Translations under genes and position numbers: made by a program | Shown here: positions 54,610-62,002 of the stretch, piece by piece | Layout: every line of letters begins with the position of its first letter | How positions within the stretch are numbered: the stretch's first letter is position 1 | Notes under the pieces: generated by a model | Seen by the model: only the letters and a program-made list of their open reading frames with translations | Told to the model about the DNA's origin: nothing | Databases searched by the model: none | Assembly: GCF_003429105.1 (NCBI RefSeq) | Contig: NZ_QVTD01000011.1 | Coordinates: forward strand, 1 to 64,000 | DNA from: Peribacillus glennii | GTDB taxonomy: Bacteria > Bacillota > Bacilli > Bacillales > DSM-1321 | Length of the DNA: 64,000 bases | Direction: 5' to 3'

Positions 54610-55670
54610 TGGATAGGCTGTCGCTTGTTACGGCAGCCTCAGACTGTAGTCAAAGCCGAGGAAAAGGGGTTTGCCTGCAGTCTTTATTATTTTTTTTAAA
54701 ATAAACATACAAGCATGTTGATGATCATGATTTCAAAACAAAATTCAATCTAACGCGAATCAACATGAAATGGTTGCTTTAGCCACATTGGTGAAAGACG
54801 ATCATTTGGCTTGTAAAGGGTAGCAGCTATTGATTTCTCCTTCCTTTATGATTTGGCGGAAAATTTGTATTCGGAAGCTAGGGCCCTTTAATGAAATCAA
54901 TCCACTTCTTCCTCTTTTACCTCTTTGAAAAGCGATTGTACGCATACGAAAACGAATATTAATTCTTTTTTGGGAAGTGATAAGACTTATTGCAAACTCG
55001 CTCATTTTCATTATTGCAGCATTTCTTAAGGCAATTGTGCTGCGTAATATATGCGTCCCATACTGAATAAGCAGAAAAACATGAGGAAATGTGAACAGCT
55101 GCCATTTATGTTAACAAAGAAAAAAGACACCATAATGAATGTCTATACATATTTGTCCGCCCCGGCAAAAGATTTGCAAAATTAACGCGATGTCCCTTTG
55201 TATCCCTGCTTGCCGTTTTGATGTTCAATTTAAGTTGCAAGTTATGGAGGAACATACACTATTCCTTAATGTTCCTTATTTTTATTTGTTTATCAGTGCC
55301 TTATGTACTCTTTAAAAAAGAGAGGAAATAGCTCAAAATGGTACGTGATTGAGCAGCTTGTTTCTTTTTTTTAATAACGGTGAAGAATGTAAACACTTTC
55401 AACCTATCAAACTTAGATTTATAAACCCCGTACGTCAGCATAGCGAGTTATCTAAGGAAATATGGTTATCAAAAAAAATTATGAGAAAGGCCAGAATGAA
55501 ATTGACAAAGTTTTATTATATTGCTAGTTTATAGTAAAAAAGAACTATTTTTGTCTGGAGCACTTGATTTTTATTATCACAGAACTAATCAAGACGATAC
55601 ATTATATAAATAGTTTTGTTTACTGTTTGTTCGGAAAAAATGAGGAAATATAATATGGAGGTTCTCTCGA
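54610..55670. other. 1-kb gene-free region after spoVR
   Basis: Directly after spoVR the weak stem GGCTGTCG / CGGCAGCC lacks a T-run. The remaining sequence is AT-rich; possible short frames (54802-55011 on minus, 55349-55534 on plus) have no ribosome site and look unlike proteins. TATGGAGGTTCTCTCG at 55655-55670 is the start region of the chemoreceptor gene. The block seems to have been inserted together with that gene. Confidence 0.55.
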
Positions 55671-56492
55671 ATGGTTGGAAAGATTGCTAATTTAGATACT
55701 TTAATAACTGCTGTACCAGTGATAAAAAGTTGTTTTCCTGTCGATTCATCTATTACAATCGCTGATTTGGAGATGGTGGTCGGTGTTTTTCCTGGTGAGA
55801 GTATAGATCTTGGAATAAAAGCAGGGGATGTTTTACATCCGCAAACTCCGATTGCCCAGGCAATGAGTCAAAAACAATCTGTTCTTATTAATGTTCCAGA
55901 ACACGTGTATGGATTTGAATTCTCAGCAAGGGCTATTCCCATTTATGACTTAGACGGTAAAATGATCGGTGGAATGGGGATTGCCATGAAAAGGCAAACC
56001 GAATTGAGGAATATGGCTGACCAAATGCTGCAATCACTTACCCAAGTCAATGAAGGCATGAATGAAGTGTCAGCAGGAGCGGTATCGTTATCGGATTTTA
56101 CACAACAGCTTATTGTAGAATCACAAAATGTGACGGAAGATGTAAAAAATTCCGAAGAAGTATTACAAATCATTAAAAAAATTGCCGAGCAAACCAATCT
56201 GTTAGGCTTAAATGCTGCTATCGAAGCTGCCCATGCAGGAGATAAAGGCAAAGGATTTGGCATTGTGGCCAACGAAATTCGAAAACTATCTAGTGAAACT
56301 GTTATATCTACCAACAAAATCCGTGAGACATTGGTGCAATCTCAGGCAGCTACCGCTGAAATTGTTTCATCTATCCAAAAAATGAATTCAATTGGAATGG
56401 ATCAAGCCTCTTCCATTCAGAATATATCGGCCTTTATAGAGGAATTACAGAAAATGTCCGAAAAAATAAATCAATTTGCAGAAAAATTGTAG
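55671..56492 (+). CDS. Soluble methyl-accepting chemotaxis protein, YfmS type
   Basis: 273 residues, paralogous to the protein at 2787-3626 over the whole length. Sensor part: [60 protein letters not shown]. Signalling hairpin: [20 protein letters not shown] followed by [15 protein letters not shown]. No membrane segment, so it is cytoplasmic. GGAGG precedes the ATG by eight bases. It is bordered by a gene-free kilobase and a relic of the spoVR 3' end, suggesting insertion beside spoVR. Confidence 0.93.
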   Translation: MVGKIANLDTLITAVPVIKSCFPVDSSITIADLEMVVGVFPGESIDLGIKAGDVLHPQTPIAQAMSQKQSVLINVPEHVYGFEFSARAIPIYDLDGKMIGGMGIAMKRQTELRNMADQMLQSLTQVNEGMNEVSAGAVSLSDFTQQLIVESQNVTEDVKNSEEVLQIIKKIAEQTNLLGLNAAIEAAHAGDKGKGFGIVANEIRKLSSETVISTNKIRETLVQSQAATAEIVSSIQKMNSIGMDQASSIQNISAFIEELQKMSEKINQFAEKL

Positions 56493-56524
56493 TTGTATTA
56501 AACGAAGCGATAATCAGGTGTAGC

Positions 56525-56613
56525 GCCGTGCCATACATCTCGAATCAATGTTGGAAAACAAGGAAATCCTTTTTATCTATAATGGTAAAGGGATTCACCT
56601 GAAGTGTTTTTAA
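56525..56613 (+). pseudogene. Decayed copy of the spoVR 3' end
   Basis: Codons read RRAIHLESMLENKEILFIYN then GKGIHLKCF and stop, matching the spoVR C-terminus [29 protein letters not shown]. Nucleotide similarity continues past the stop into AGGCTGCCGGCTTGTTGCGG, corresponding to the spoVR 3' flank. The rest of spoVR is missing. Position: immediately after the chemoreceptor gene. Confidence 0.88.
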
Positions 56614-56619
56614 TGGGGA

Positions 56620-56656
56620 AAGGCTGCCGGCTTGTTGCGGAAGCCTTTTTTATTTG
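56620..56656 (+). terminator. Terminator kept with the spoVR tail copy
   Basis: AGGCTGCCG / CGGAAGCCT stem followed by TTTTTTA. The intact spoVR has the related stem but no T-run. Confidence 0.75.
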
Positions 56657-56699
56657 TTTATGGACAGTAGAAATTATACTGAATTATGTTAGAAAATTT

Positions 56700-56731
56700 A
56701 CTTGCAGTTTACAAATAAATGGTTATATAAT
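56700..56731 (+). promoter_or_regulatory. Promoter and candidate MarR operator, copy 1
   Basis: TTGCAG (56702-56707), an 18-nt spacer and TATAAT (56726-56731) form a good vegetative promoter. The -35 is embedded in ACTTGCAGTTTACAAATAA, which recurs almost unchanged at 57239-57257. The predicted start near 56738 rules out the ATG at 56737. Confidence 0.65.
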
Positions 56732-56766
56732 AAATTATGGAAAATATTTTAGATGAAGGTGGAAAA

Positions 56767-57222
56767 ATGGAAACCGAAAACCTTAGAGGGCTTTTTCAAC
56801 TTCTGACCAGACGTTTTGGATTTTTGAGTAAGAATTGCTGCAGTGTCGGTGAAAAAGAAATATCACTTGTCCAGAGCCATATCCTGTTTGAAGTCAGCCG
56901 TCAGCATAACCCATCCATTCAGCAGGTTGCTGAGACGTTGGGGACTGATATCACTACCTTCTCCAGACAGATTCAATCCCTCATTAAGATGGGGTTAGTG
57001 AAAAAAACTCCAGATATAGGGGATCGAAGGATTTCCATCCTTTCTTTAACCAAAGAAGGGGAAGAAATGAACGAGACAATCGACAGGCAAATGAATGAAT
57101 ATCTGGAAGAGATCTTTTTGACCATGAATGAATTTGAAAAGGAGACCGTGGTCAGATCACTAAAATTTTTAAATGAGCGGATGGTGAAATCATCCGTATG
57201 CTGCACTACTCCTTTGGGGTAG
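56767..57222 (+). CDS. MarR-family regulator with two vicinal-cysteine pairs
   Basis: 151 residues with a MarR winged helix: ISLVQSHILFEVSRQHNPSI, QQVAETLGTDITTFSRQIQS (recognition helix) and LVKKTPDIGDRRISILSLT (wing). Unusual features are adjacent cysteines at 24-25 (LSKNCCSVGE) and at 145-146 (SSVCCTTPLG, the C-terminus). In this position, next to arsI and arsR, the pairs suggest sensing of arsenite or organoarsenicals, an inference. AAGGTGG precedes the ATG at 56767; the ATG at 56737 has no site and coincides with the transcription start. Confidence 0.88.
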   Translation: METENLRGLFQLLTRRFGFLSKNCCSVGEKEISLVQSHILFEVSRQHNPSIQQVAETLGTDITTFSRQIQSLIKMGLVKKTPDIGDRRISILSLTKEGEEMNETIDRQMNEYLEEIFLTMNEFEKETVVRSLKFLNERMVKSSVCCTTPLG

Positions 57223-57238
57223 TCTGCAACCGTCATAA

Positions 57239-57257
57239 ACTTGCATTTTGCAAATAA
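57239..57257 (+). promoter_or_regulatory. Candidate MarR operator, copy 2
   Basis: AACTTGCATTTTGCAAATAA contains the perfect dyad TTGCA-TTT-TGCAA. It repeats the sequence around the marR promoter -35 and lies just behind the marR stop, before the small-peptide and arsI genes. Confidence 0.55.
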
Positions 57258-57300
57258 TAAGTGAGGGATCTTAATTTGTATATTTTTAACTTGTAAGGAG

Positions 57301-57408
57301 GTGGAAATAAATAAAACACTTCTTGTTACTACATCAACAAAGAAGAAATTAAGTCAAGAAGAGGATTTCTGCTGTACCGGCCAAATAGCAGAAAGAATTG
57401 AGAAATAA
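57301..57408 (+). CDS. Tiny cysteine-pair peptide, about 33-35 residues
   Basis: The frame encodes NKTLLVTTSTKKKLSQEEDF then CCTGQIAERIEK and stops. AAGGAGG at 57295-57301 is a strong ribosome site. The nearest usual start (GTG 57301) overlaps it, and the codon at optimal distance is ATA at 57307, so the true start is uncertain. The adjacent cysteines match the theme of the neighbouring arsenic genes. Unrecognised; it could bind trivalent arsenic. Confidence 0.45.
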   Translation: MEINKTLLVTTSTKKKLSQEEDFCCTGQIAERIEK

Positions 57409-57430
57409 GGACAGGAAAGGAGATGAGTTT

Positions 57431-57601
57431 ATGTTCAATGATTATGAAATCCAATTTATATTGAAGGATAAGATCCGTAAACATGAGCGTTACATTCAGG
57501 AGTTATCCTATATACAGAAAATGAAAAGAGAAGCACGACAAAAGAAAAAACACATGTTGAGAAATGCCGATCAGCAGCCATGCTGCCTTGCTTGTTGCTA
57601 A
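57431..57601 (+). CDS. 56-residue protein ending in CCLACC
   Basis: The ATG at 57431 follows AAGGAGATGAG; the open frame from 57398 lacks a site. The first ~45 residues are a basic helix (KIRKHERYIQELSYIQKMKR) and the last six are CCLACC, four cysteines that could chelate a soft metal or metalloid. It lies between the MarR gene and arsI, 28 nt before the latter, so it is probably co-transcribed with arsI. I do not recognise the family; an arsenic-binding or delivery role is inference. Confidence 0.72.
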   Translation: MFNDYEIQFILKDKIRKHERYIQELSYIQKMKREARQKKKHMLRNADQQPCCLACC

Positions 57602-57629
57602 TCAAACAAAATATAGGGAGGATGTTATC

Positions 57630-58040
57630 ATGAAAGCACACGTAGGAATAAATGTAACAGATTTGGAGAAGTCCATCGAGTTTTACACAAAAGTGTTTGG
57701 TGCAAGCCCGGTTAAAGTAAAAACAGATTACGCTAAGTTCTTGTTGGAAGAACCAGGCCTAAATTTCACATTGAACGTTAAGGATGAGGTGTCAGGTAAT
57801 CAGGTTGGACATTTCGGCTTCCAGGTGGACAGTTCGAAGGAAGTAAACAGACACAAGGAACGGTTGGAACAGCTTGGTTTCTTTGCCTATGAAGAAATGG
57901 ATGTAACCTGTTGTTATGCCACTCAAGATAAATTTTGGGTTACCGATCCTAACGGCAACGAATGGGAATTCTTTTATACAAAAACTGATGCAGAAAGCAA
58001 GATGTCCGAAAAAGGTGCGTGCTGTGCCTCGACAACCTGA
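57630..58040 (+). CDS. arsI: ArsI-type C-As lyase (dioxygenase)
   Basis: 136 residues of the vicinal-oxygen-chelate fold, like B. subtilis YqcK. Metal ligands are visible as His4 (MKAHVGINV), His61 (QVGHFGFQV) and Glu113 (NEWEFFY). The organoarsenical-binding cysteine pair is Cys94-Cys95 in MDVTCCYATQDKFW, and a further CC lies near the C-terminus (GACCASTT). ArsI cleaves methyl or aryl groups from trivalent arsenicals using Fe(II) and O2. Start at 57630 after GGGAGG. A terminator separates it from arsR. Confidence 0.94.
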   Translation: MKAHVGINVTDLEKSIEFYTKVFGASPVKVKTDYAKFLLEEPGLNFTLNVKDEVSGNQVGHFGFQVDSSKEVNRHKERLEQLGFFAYEEMDVTCCYATQDKFWVTDPNGNEWEFFYTKTDAESKMSEKGACCASTT

Positions 58041-58125
58041 ACCTATAAAATGTTGTCAACCGCTCAGAAAACAACGAAGACTGAAAAAACTGAAACTGTT
58101 GATTTAATATAATTAGCAGGTTTTA

Positions 58126-58159
58126 GAGGCTTACCTGATAAGAGATAAGTCTCTTTTTT
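58126..58159 (+). terminator. Terminator of the marR-arsI unit
   Basis: GAGGCTTA / TAAGTCTC with a 12-nt loop followed by TTTTTT. Confidence 0.8.
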
Positions 58160-58178
58160 CATTTAACATAATTTTTTT

Positions 58179-58255
58179 ACTTGTGTATATAACAATATGC
58201 TTATACAATTTTGTTTGTTATGTATAAGTACATAATTATCTAAGAATATTCTTAG
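58179..58255 (+). promoter_or_regulatory. arsR promoter, operator dyad and palindrome
   Basis: TTGTGT (58181-58186), 17 nt and TACAAT (58204-58209) form the promoter. Arms ACTTGTGTATATAACAA (58179-58195) and TTGTTATGTATAAGT (58215-58229) are complementary and cover the -35 and the start, suiting an ArsR operator. The perfect 16-bp palindrome CTAAGAATATTCTTAG at 58240-58255 ends in the ribosome site AGGAGG of arsR. Confidence 0.6.
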
Positions 58256-58265
58256 GAGGAGCCTT

Positions 58266-58613
58266 ATGCAAACGACTCAATATATAGACATTGAAACAGC
58301 TGCCGGCCTATTGAAACTTCTTGGTGATAAAACGCGTCTATCAATGATGAAAATTATGTCGGAACATGAATGCTGCGTTTGCGAGTTGGTCGATTTATTT
58401 GAAATGAGCCAACCTGCGATTAGCCAGCATGTACGGAAGTTAAAAGACAGCGGACTCATAAAGGAGCGAAGGGGCGGACAATGGATTTATTACTCATTAA
58501 ATCCCGATTCCCCGTTTCACCCTTTTGTTCTACACATCCTTAATGAGTTACCGAGTCAGCGCTTTAAAGTGGATGAATTAGAGGCACGGGGAAAACGAGT
58601 TTGTTGTGACTAA
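58266..58613 (+). CDS. arsR: ArsR/SmtB-family arsenite-responsive repressor
   Basis: 115 residues. The helix alpha3 As(III) site is ECCVCEL at 35-41, the classical ELCVCDL type with three usable cysteines, followed by the DNA-recognition region [20 protein letters not shown] and a wing GGQWIYYSL. The C-terminus RVCCD adds another cysteine pair. Binding of arsenite releases the repressor from the ars promoter. AGGAGG precedes the ATG. First gene of the arsR-arsB-arsC unit, 17 nt before arsB. Confidence 0.97.
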   Translation: MQTTQYIDIETAAGLLKLLGDKTRLSMMKIMSEHECCVCELVDLFEMSQPAISQHVRKLKDSGLIKERRGGQWIYYSLNPDSPFHPFVLHILNELPSQRFKVDELEARGKRVCCD

Positions 58614-58630
58614 CGAGGAGGAGAACATCA

Positions 58631-59929
58631 GTGGGTTCGGTTATTTTAGCCAGTATCATCTTTTTGCTGACACTGACACTCGTCATTTGGCAACCGAAGG
58701 GGTTGTCGATCGGCTGGTCAGCTTGCGGGGGTGCGTTACTTGCGTTGCTAGTTGGGGTTGTTGACTTCAATGATGTAATTGCCGTTACGGGTATTGTGTG
58801 GAACGCGACTTTGGCGTTCATCGCCATCATCATTATTTCTTTAATCTTAGACGAAATCGGTTTCTTTGAATGGGCTGCTTTGCACATGGCAAGAGCAGCA
58901 AGTGGAAACGGAATTAAAATGTTTGTTTATGTAAGCATGCTTGGCGCCCTTGTCGCCGCTCTGTTCGCGAATGATGGAGCGGCTCTCATTTTGACGCCCA
59001 TTGTGTTGGCGATGGTTCGGAATTTAAAGTTGGAAGAGAAAATGGTCTTCCCATTTATCATTGCGAGCGGCTTCATTGCGGACACGACATCATTGCCTCT
59101 CGTGGTAAGTAATCTAGTGAACATCGTGTCTGCCGACTTTTTTGCCATCGGTTTTGTTGAATTCGCATCCAGGATGATCGTTCCAAACCTGTTTTCATTG
59201 GCGGCAAGCATCCTTGTATTGTATTTGTACTTCAGAAAGAGTATCCCAAGGCAATATGATATGGATCAGTTAAAGAAGCCGGTTGAGGCAATTAAGGATC
59301 TCAAGATGTTCCGTTTGTCCGGAATTGTATTAGCTGTATTATTGGCTGGGTACTTTATTAGCGAGTTCTTAAATATCCCAGTGTCCGTTATTGCGGGAGC
59401 AGTCGCAGTATTCTTCTTGTTGATGGCAAGAAGAAGCCATGCGGTCAATACCAAATCAGTCATAAAAGGAGCGCCATGGGCAATCGTGTTCTTCTCGATT
59501 GGCATGTATGTCGTTGTTTACGGACTAAGGAATGCTGGATTGACGAACGTATTGGCAGACCTAATTCAAGTTACGGCTGATCAAGGATTATTCGCTGCCA
59601 CTATCGGGATGGGATTCATCGCAGCCATCCTTTCATCCATCATGAATAATTTGCCCACTGTCATGATCGATGCTCTTGCCATCGCTGATACCAATACCTC
59701 AGGGGTCATAAGGGAAGCGCTGATTTACGCTAATGTGATTGGTTCGGACTTGGGTCCAAAAATCACTCCAATTGGTTCACTTGCTACCTTGCTTTGGCTG
59801 CATGTTTTATCCCTAAAAGGTGTGAAAATCTCATGGGGCACTTACTTTAAAACAGGAATCGTCTTAACCATCCCAACGCTGTTCATCACGCTAGGCGGAT
59901 TATATATATGGTTACTTATCGTTCGTTAA
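58631..59929 (+). CDS. arsB: Arsenite efflux permease ArsB
   Basis: 432 residues with about twelve membrane helices, of the ArsB/NhaD superfamily rather than Acr3. Conserved re-entrant loops are [19 protein letters not shown] and [16 protein letters not shown] with [20 protein letters not shown]. It exports As(OH)3, here without an ArsA ATPase. GTG start after GAGGAGGAG. It follows arsR and precedes arsC, the order of the B. subtilis ars operon (with arsI moved to the front). Confidence 0.97.
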   Translation: MGSVILASIIFLLTLTLVIWQPKGLSIGWSACGGALLALLVGVVDFNDVIAVTGIVWNATLAFIAIIIISLILDEIGFFEWAALHMARAASGNGIKMFVYVSMLGALVAALFANDGAALILTPIVLAMVRNLKLEEKMVFPFIIASGFIADTTSLPLVVSNLVNIVSADFFAIGFVEFASRMIVPNLFSLAASILVLYLYFRKSIPRQYDMDQLKKPVEAIKDLKMFRLSGIVLAVLLAGYFISEFLNIPVSVIAGAVAVFFLLMARRSHAVNTKSVIKGAPWAIVFFSIGMYVVVYGLRNAGLTNVLADLIQVTADQGLFAATIGMGFIAAILSSIMNNLPTVMIDALAIADTNTSGVIREALIYANVIGSDLGPKITPIGSLATLLWLHVLSLKGVKISWGTYFKTGIVLTIPTLFITLGGLYIWLLIVR

Positions 59930-59964
59930 ACTAACTAACTCTACTAACAAAGGAGAATGTAATC

Positions 59965-60387
59965 ATGTCTAAAAAAACAATCTATTTCTTATGTACTGGA
60001 AACTCATGCCGCAGCCAAATGGCAGAAGGATGGGCAAAACAGCATTTAAATAGTGATGTGTGGGAGGTTAAAAGTGCTGGACTTGAGGCGCACGGGCTCA
60101 ATCCATACGCCGTGAAAGCAATGAAAGAAGCGGGAATCGATATTTCTAACCAGACATCCGATGTCATTGATCCAGAGATTCTAAACAAAGCTGATTTACT
60201 GGTTACGCTTTGCGGTCATGCAGCTGACCACTGCCCTGTTACTCCACCGCACGTGAAGCGCGAGCACTGGGGATTTGATGACCCTGCAAAAGCGGAAGGA
60301 ACAGAAGAAGAGAAGTGGGCTTTCTTCCAACGTGTCCGTGATGAAATAGGGATTCGCATCAAAACTTTTGCTGCAACTGGTAAATAA
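59965..60387 (+). CDS. arsC: Thioredoxin-coupled arsenate reductase ArsC
   Basis: 140 residues, nearly the same as B. subtilis ArsC (139). P-loop [16 protein letters not shown] with nucleophile Cys10 and Cys15, and the relay pair Cys83/Cys90 in [20 protein letters not shown]. It reduces arsenate to arsenite by a phosphatase-like mechanism, recycled by thioredoxin, feeding ArsB. AAAGGAG precedes the ATG, 35 nt after arsB. Confidence 0.97.
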   Translation: MSKKTIYFLCTGNSCRSQMAEGWAKQHLNSDVWEVKSAGLEAHGLNPYAVKAMKEAGIDISNQTSDVIDPEILNKADLLVTLCGHAADHCPVTPPHVKREHWGFDDPAKAEGTEEEKWAFFQRVRDEIGIRIKTFAATGK

Positions 60388-60446
60388 ACGATAACAGAAT
60401 AGGCATTGAGAATTGTCTTAGTTATTTATTTGACAATTGGAACAGA

Positions 60447-60533
60447 ATGAATGATTGTGCAAAGATACCTCAGGAGGTATGGCTCAAGGCGCTACAAAAA
60501 ATAATAGATAAATATATTCCAAATCAGAGATAA
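60447..60533 (+). CDS. Possible 28-residue peptide between arsC and the HesB-like gene
   Basis: The frame MNDCAKIPQEVWLKALQKII ends DKYIPNQR. It has a protein-like amphipathic composition, but no clear ribosome site precedes the ATG, so it may be the relic of a larger gene. Its position inside the ars unit is the only reason to list it. Confidence 0.25.
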   Translation: MNDCAKIPQEVWLKALQKIIDKYIPNQR

Positions 60534-60584
60534 AAGAAGTAGGATAAGTAAGTAAAAATTCTTTTCTTGAAAGGTGGAAGGGCA

Positions 60585-60863
60585 ATGATTATCACAGATC
60601 AGGCGCGTGATATATTAATACAAATGTTCCAGGAACAGAACGCCAAGAACATTCGTGTATTTTTTGCTGGCTATGGCTGAGGACAGCCCCAAGTAGGACT
60701 GGCTCTGGATGAGCCAGAAGCGGATGATAAAATTTTTACCATAAATGAAATACAGGTTGCGATCGACCCGATGATTGAAGCAAGTACACAAGACCTTACC
60801 CTTGACCTTAGCGGGGATAAGAAAGGGATAGTGTTGTTAGGAAATACGGGTCATTGCTGCTAA
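60585..60863 (+). CDS. HesB/IscA-like protein with in-frame TGA, probable selenoprotein
   Basis: Reading through the TGA at 60678-60680 gives 92 residues: MIITDQARDILIQMFQEQNA, NIRVFFAGYG, then TGA, then GQPQVGLALDEPEADDKIFT and a C-terminal GNTGHCC. HesB/IscA-like proteins have a conserved cysteine in the motif GxGCxxPxxGLALDEP; here the Cys codon is replaced by TGA. Both halves keep family features, the frame is intact after TGA and AAGGTGGAAGGGC precedes the ATG. The hairpin CTGGCTC-TGGAT-GAGCCAG at 60699-60717 begins 18 nt after TGA, in the usual range for a bacterial SECIS element. Alternative: a simple nonsense mutation. It follows arsC in the ars unit and ends in a terminator. Confidence 0.72.
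60699..60717 (+). promoter_or_regulatory. Candidate bacterial SECIS hairpin
   Basis: A perfect 7-bp stem CTGGCTC/GAGCCAG with loop TGGAT (G in the second loop position). The loop starts 25 nt after the TGA, within the usual spacing for bSECIS elements. The same bases encode LALDEP, which is conserved, so chance pairing cannot be excluded. Confidence 0.5.
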
Positions 60864-60873
60864 GTCAAAACGA

Positions 60874-60903
60874 AAAGGAGCCCTAAAAAAGGTGCTCTTT
60901 TTT
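60874..60903 (+). terminator. Terminator of the arsRBC-hesB unit
   Basis: AAAGGAGC / GCTCTTTT stem with a 13-nt loop, followed by a T run. Confidence 0.75.
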
Positions 60904-61123
60904 CATAGGTACGATAACGTGCCGTGATAAGATGGAATTACTCGAATTTCTTTCAATTATGATATTACAGAATTATTTGGGAAATCTATAAATCTAAGTA
61001 ATCAAAAGTTCATGGATTCAGGAAAAAAATCATGTCAAGTTTTTATGGAGAAAAGTGGGCATTTTTGAGCGTGAGCTTGATAAAATAGGTTCCCGGCTTT
61101 CTTCAGGCAGGAAGAGAAAAATC

Positions 61124-61170
61124 TTGACGGTTAAAAGTTACATAATTATACTAACTTACATATAGTAAGT
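61124..61170 (+). promoter_or_regulatory. Promoter with overlapping operator dyad upstream of ribA
   Basis: TTGACG (61124-61129), 17 nt and TATACT (61147-61152) form a near-consensus promoter. ACTTAC-ATATA-GTAAGT (61154-61170) is a perfect dyad covering the expected transcription start, the position of a repressor site. The TTAC-N5-GTAA core resembles operators of HxlR/MarR-type redox or quinone regulators, an analogy only. No FMN riboswitch (RFN element) is present in the leader. The remainder of 60904-61246 shows nothing else. Confidence 0.65.
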
Positions 61171-61246
61171 AAGAATCAGGTTATACCTTCATCGAATAAA
61201 AAATACAATTGAATTGCAAAATAAAACAAAAAAGGTGAATAAAACA

Positions 61247-62002
61247 ATGAACGATACAAAAATCCAAAAGGAAATAATATCTGTTTTAGAAGATAAAATT
61301 CAGCTTATCAAACGAGAAGCCGGCGCCATCTATTTAGTGGGGCCTATCCGGCTGCCGGTCAATCTTGATGGAGAGACGGTCACTTTTAAGTGGTATTGCT
61401 GGTTGAATTGTGATGAGGTAACAGAGGATTATGAGCGCATAATCGAAAAGCTTTCTTCAGAAAACCTGGCTGAATACCAACAATCCAGTGTGCTCGTTTA
61501 CGGGGATTTTGAACATGGAGAGAATGCCTTGATCCGCATGCATTCGATATGCCATACAGGTGATATTTTCGGGAGCAAGCGATGCGATTGCGGTTTCCAG
61601 CTGAAGCAATCCATGAAAATGATTAAAGAATATGGAACAGGGGCATTGTTTTATTTGGCAAACCATGAGGGCAGGGGAATTGGTTTATTCAGCAAGGCGA
61701 TGGCCTATGTCCTCCAGGAAAACGGATACGATACGGTGGATGCCAACGTCAATTTGGGGTTTGTTGACGACTCACGGAATTACAGTGATGCCATTCATGT
61801 GCTTAAAGCCTTGCGAACAAAACCTGTAACACTTATCACGAATAATCCCAAAAAACTGCAGGCGCTAGAGAACGCAGGAATGCTGGTATCAGGCAGGACA
61901 CCTTTATGGGGTGACATTTCCGAGTTTAATGAAAAATATTTGCAGACAAAAATAAACCGCTCCGGCCACCTGGAACAGGAAGGGATGCCTTTACATGACT
62001 AA
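61247..62002 (+). CDS. ribA: GTP cyclohydrolase II-type protein (RibA)
   Basis: 251 residues. An N-terminal ~85-residue extension (AIYLVGPIRLPVNLDGETVT) precedes the GCHII core: zinc ligands in CHTGDIFGSKRCDCGFQL, catalytic GALFYLANHEGRGIGLF and VDDSRNYSDAIHVLKAL, RTKPVTLITNNPKKLQAL. It opens GTP to the pyrimidine precursor of riboflavin or related 7-deaza/azapteridine compounds. Not fused to RibB, unlike typical Bacillus RibBA, and not behind an FMN riboswitch. The ATG at 61247 follows AAAGGTGA. It overlaps ribD by 8 nt. Confidence 0.92.
   Translation: MNDTKIQKEIISVLEDKIQLIKREAGAIYLVGPIRLPVNLDGETVTFKWYCWLNCDEVTEDYERIIEKLSSENLAEYQQSSVLVYGDFEHGENALIRMHSICHTGDIFGSKRCDCGFQLKQSMKMIKEYGTGALFYLANHEGRGIGLFSKAMAYVLQENGYDTVDANVNLGFVDDSRNYSDAIHVLKALRTKPVTLITNNPKKLQALENAGMLVSGRTPLWGDISEFNEKYLQTKINRSGHLEQEGMPLHD

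Noticed and set aside
54802-55011. 69-residue minus-strand ORF in the gene-free kilobase
   Set aside because: No ribosome site, atypical composition and no similarity I can recognise.
58038-58109. Readthrough of the arsI TGA: the frame stays open for 23 codons
   Set aside because: The extension is low-complexity Lys/Thr/Glu, no family sequence or hairpin supports it, and a 23-codon open stretch in AT-rich DNA is likely by chance.
60904-61246. FMN (RFN) riboswitch expected upstream of ribA
   Set aside because: None of the conserved RFN segments are present; the leader is short and holds a promoter plus dyad instead.
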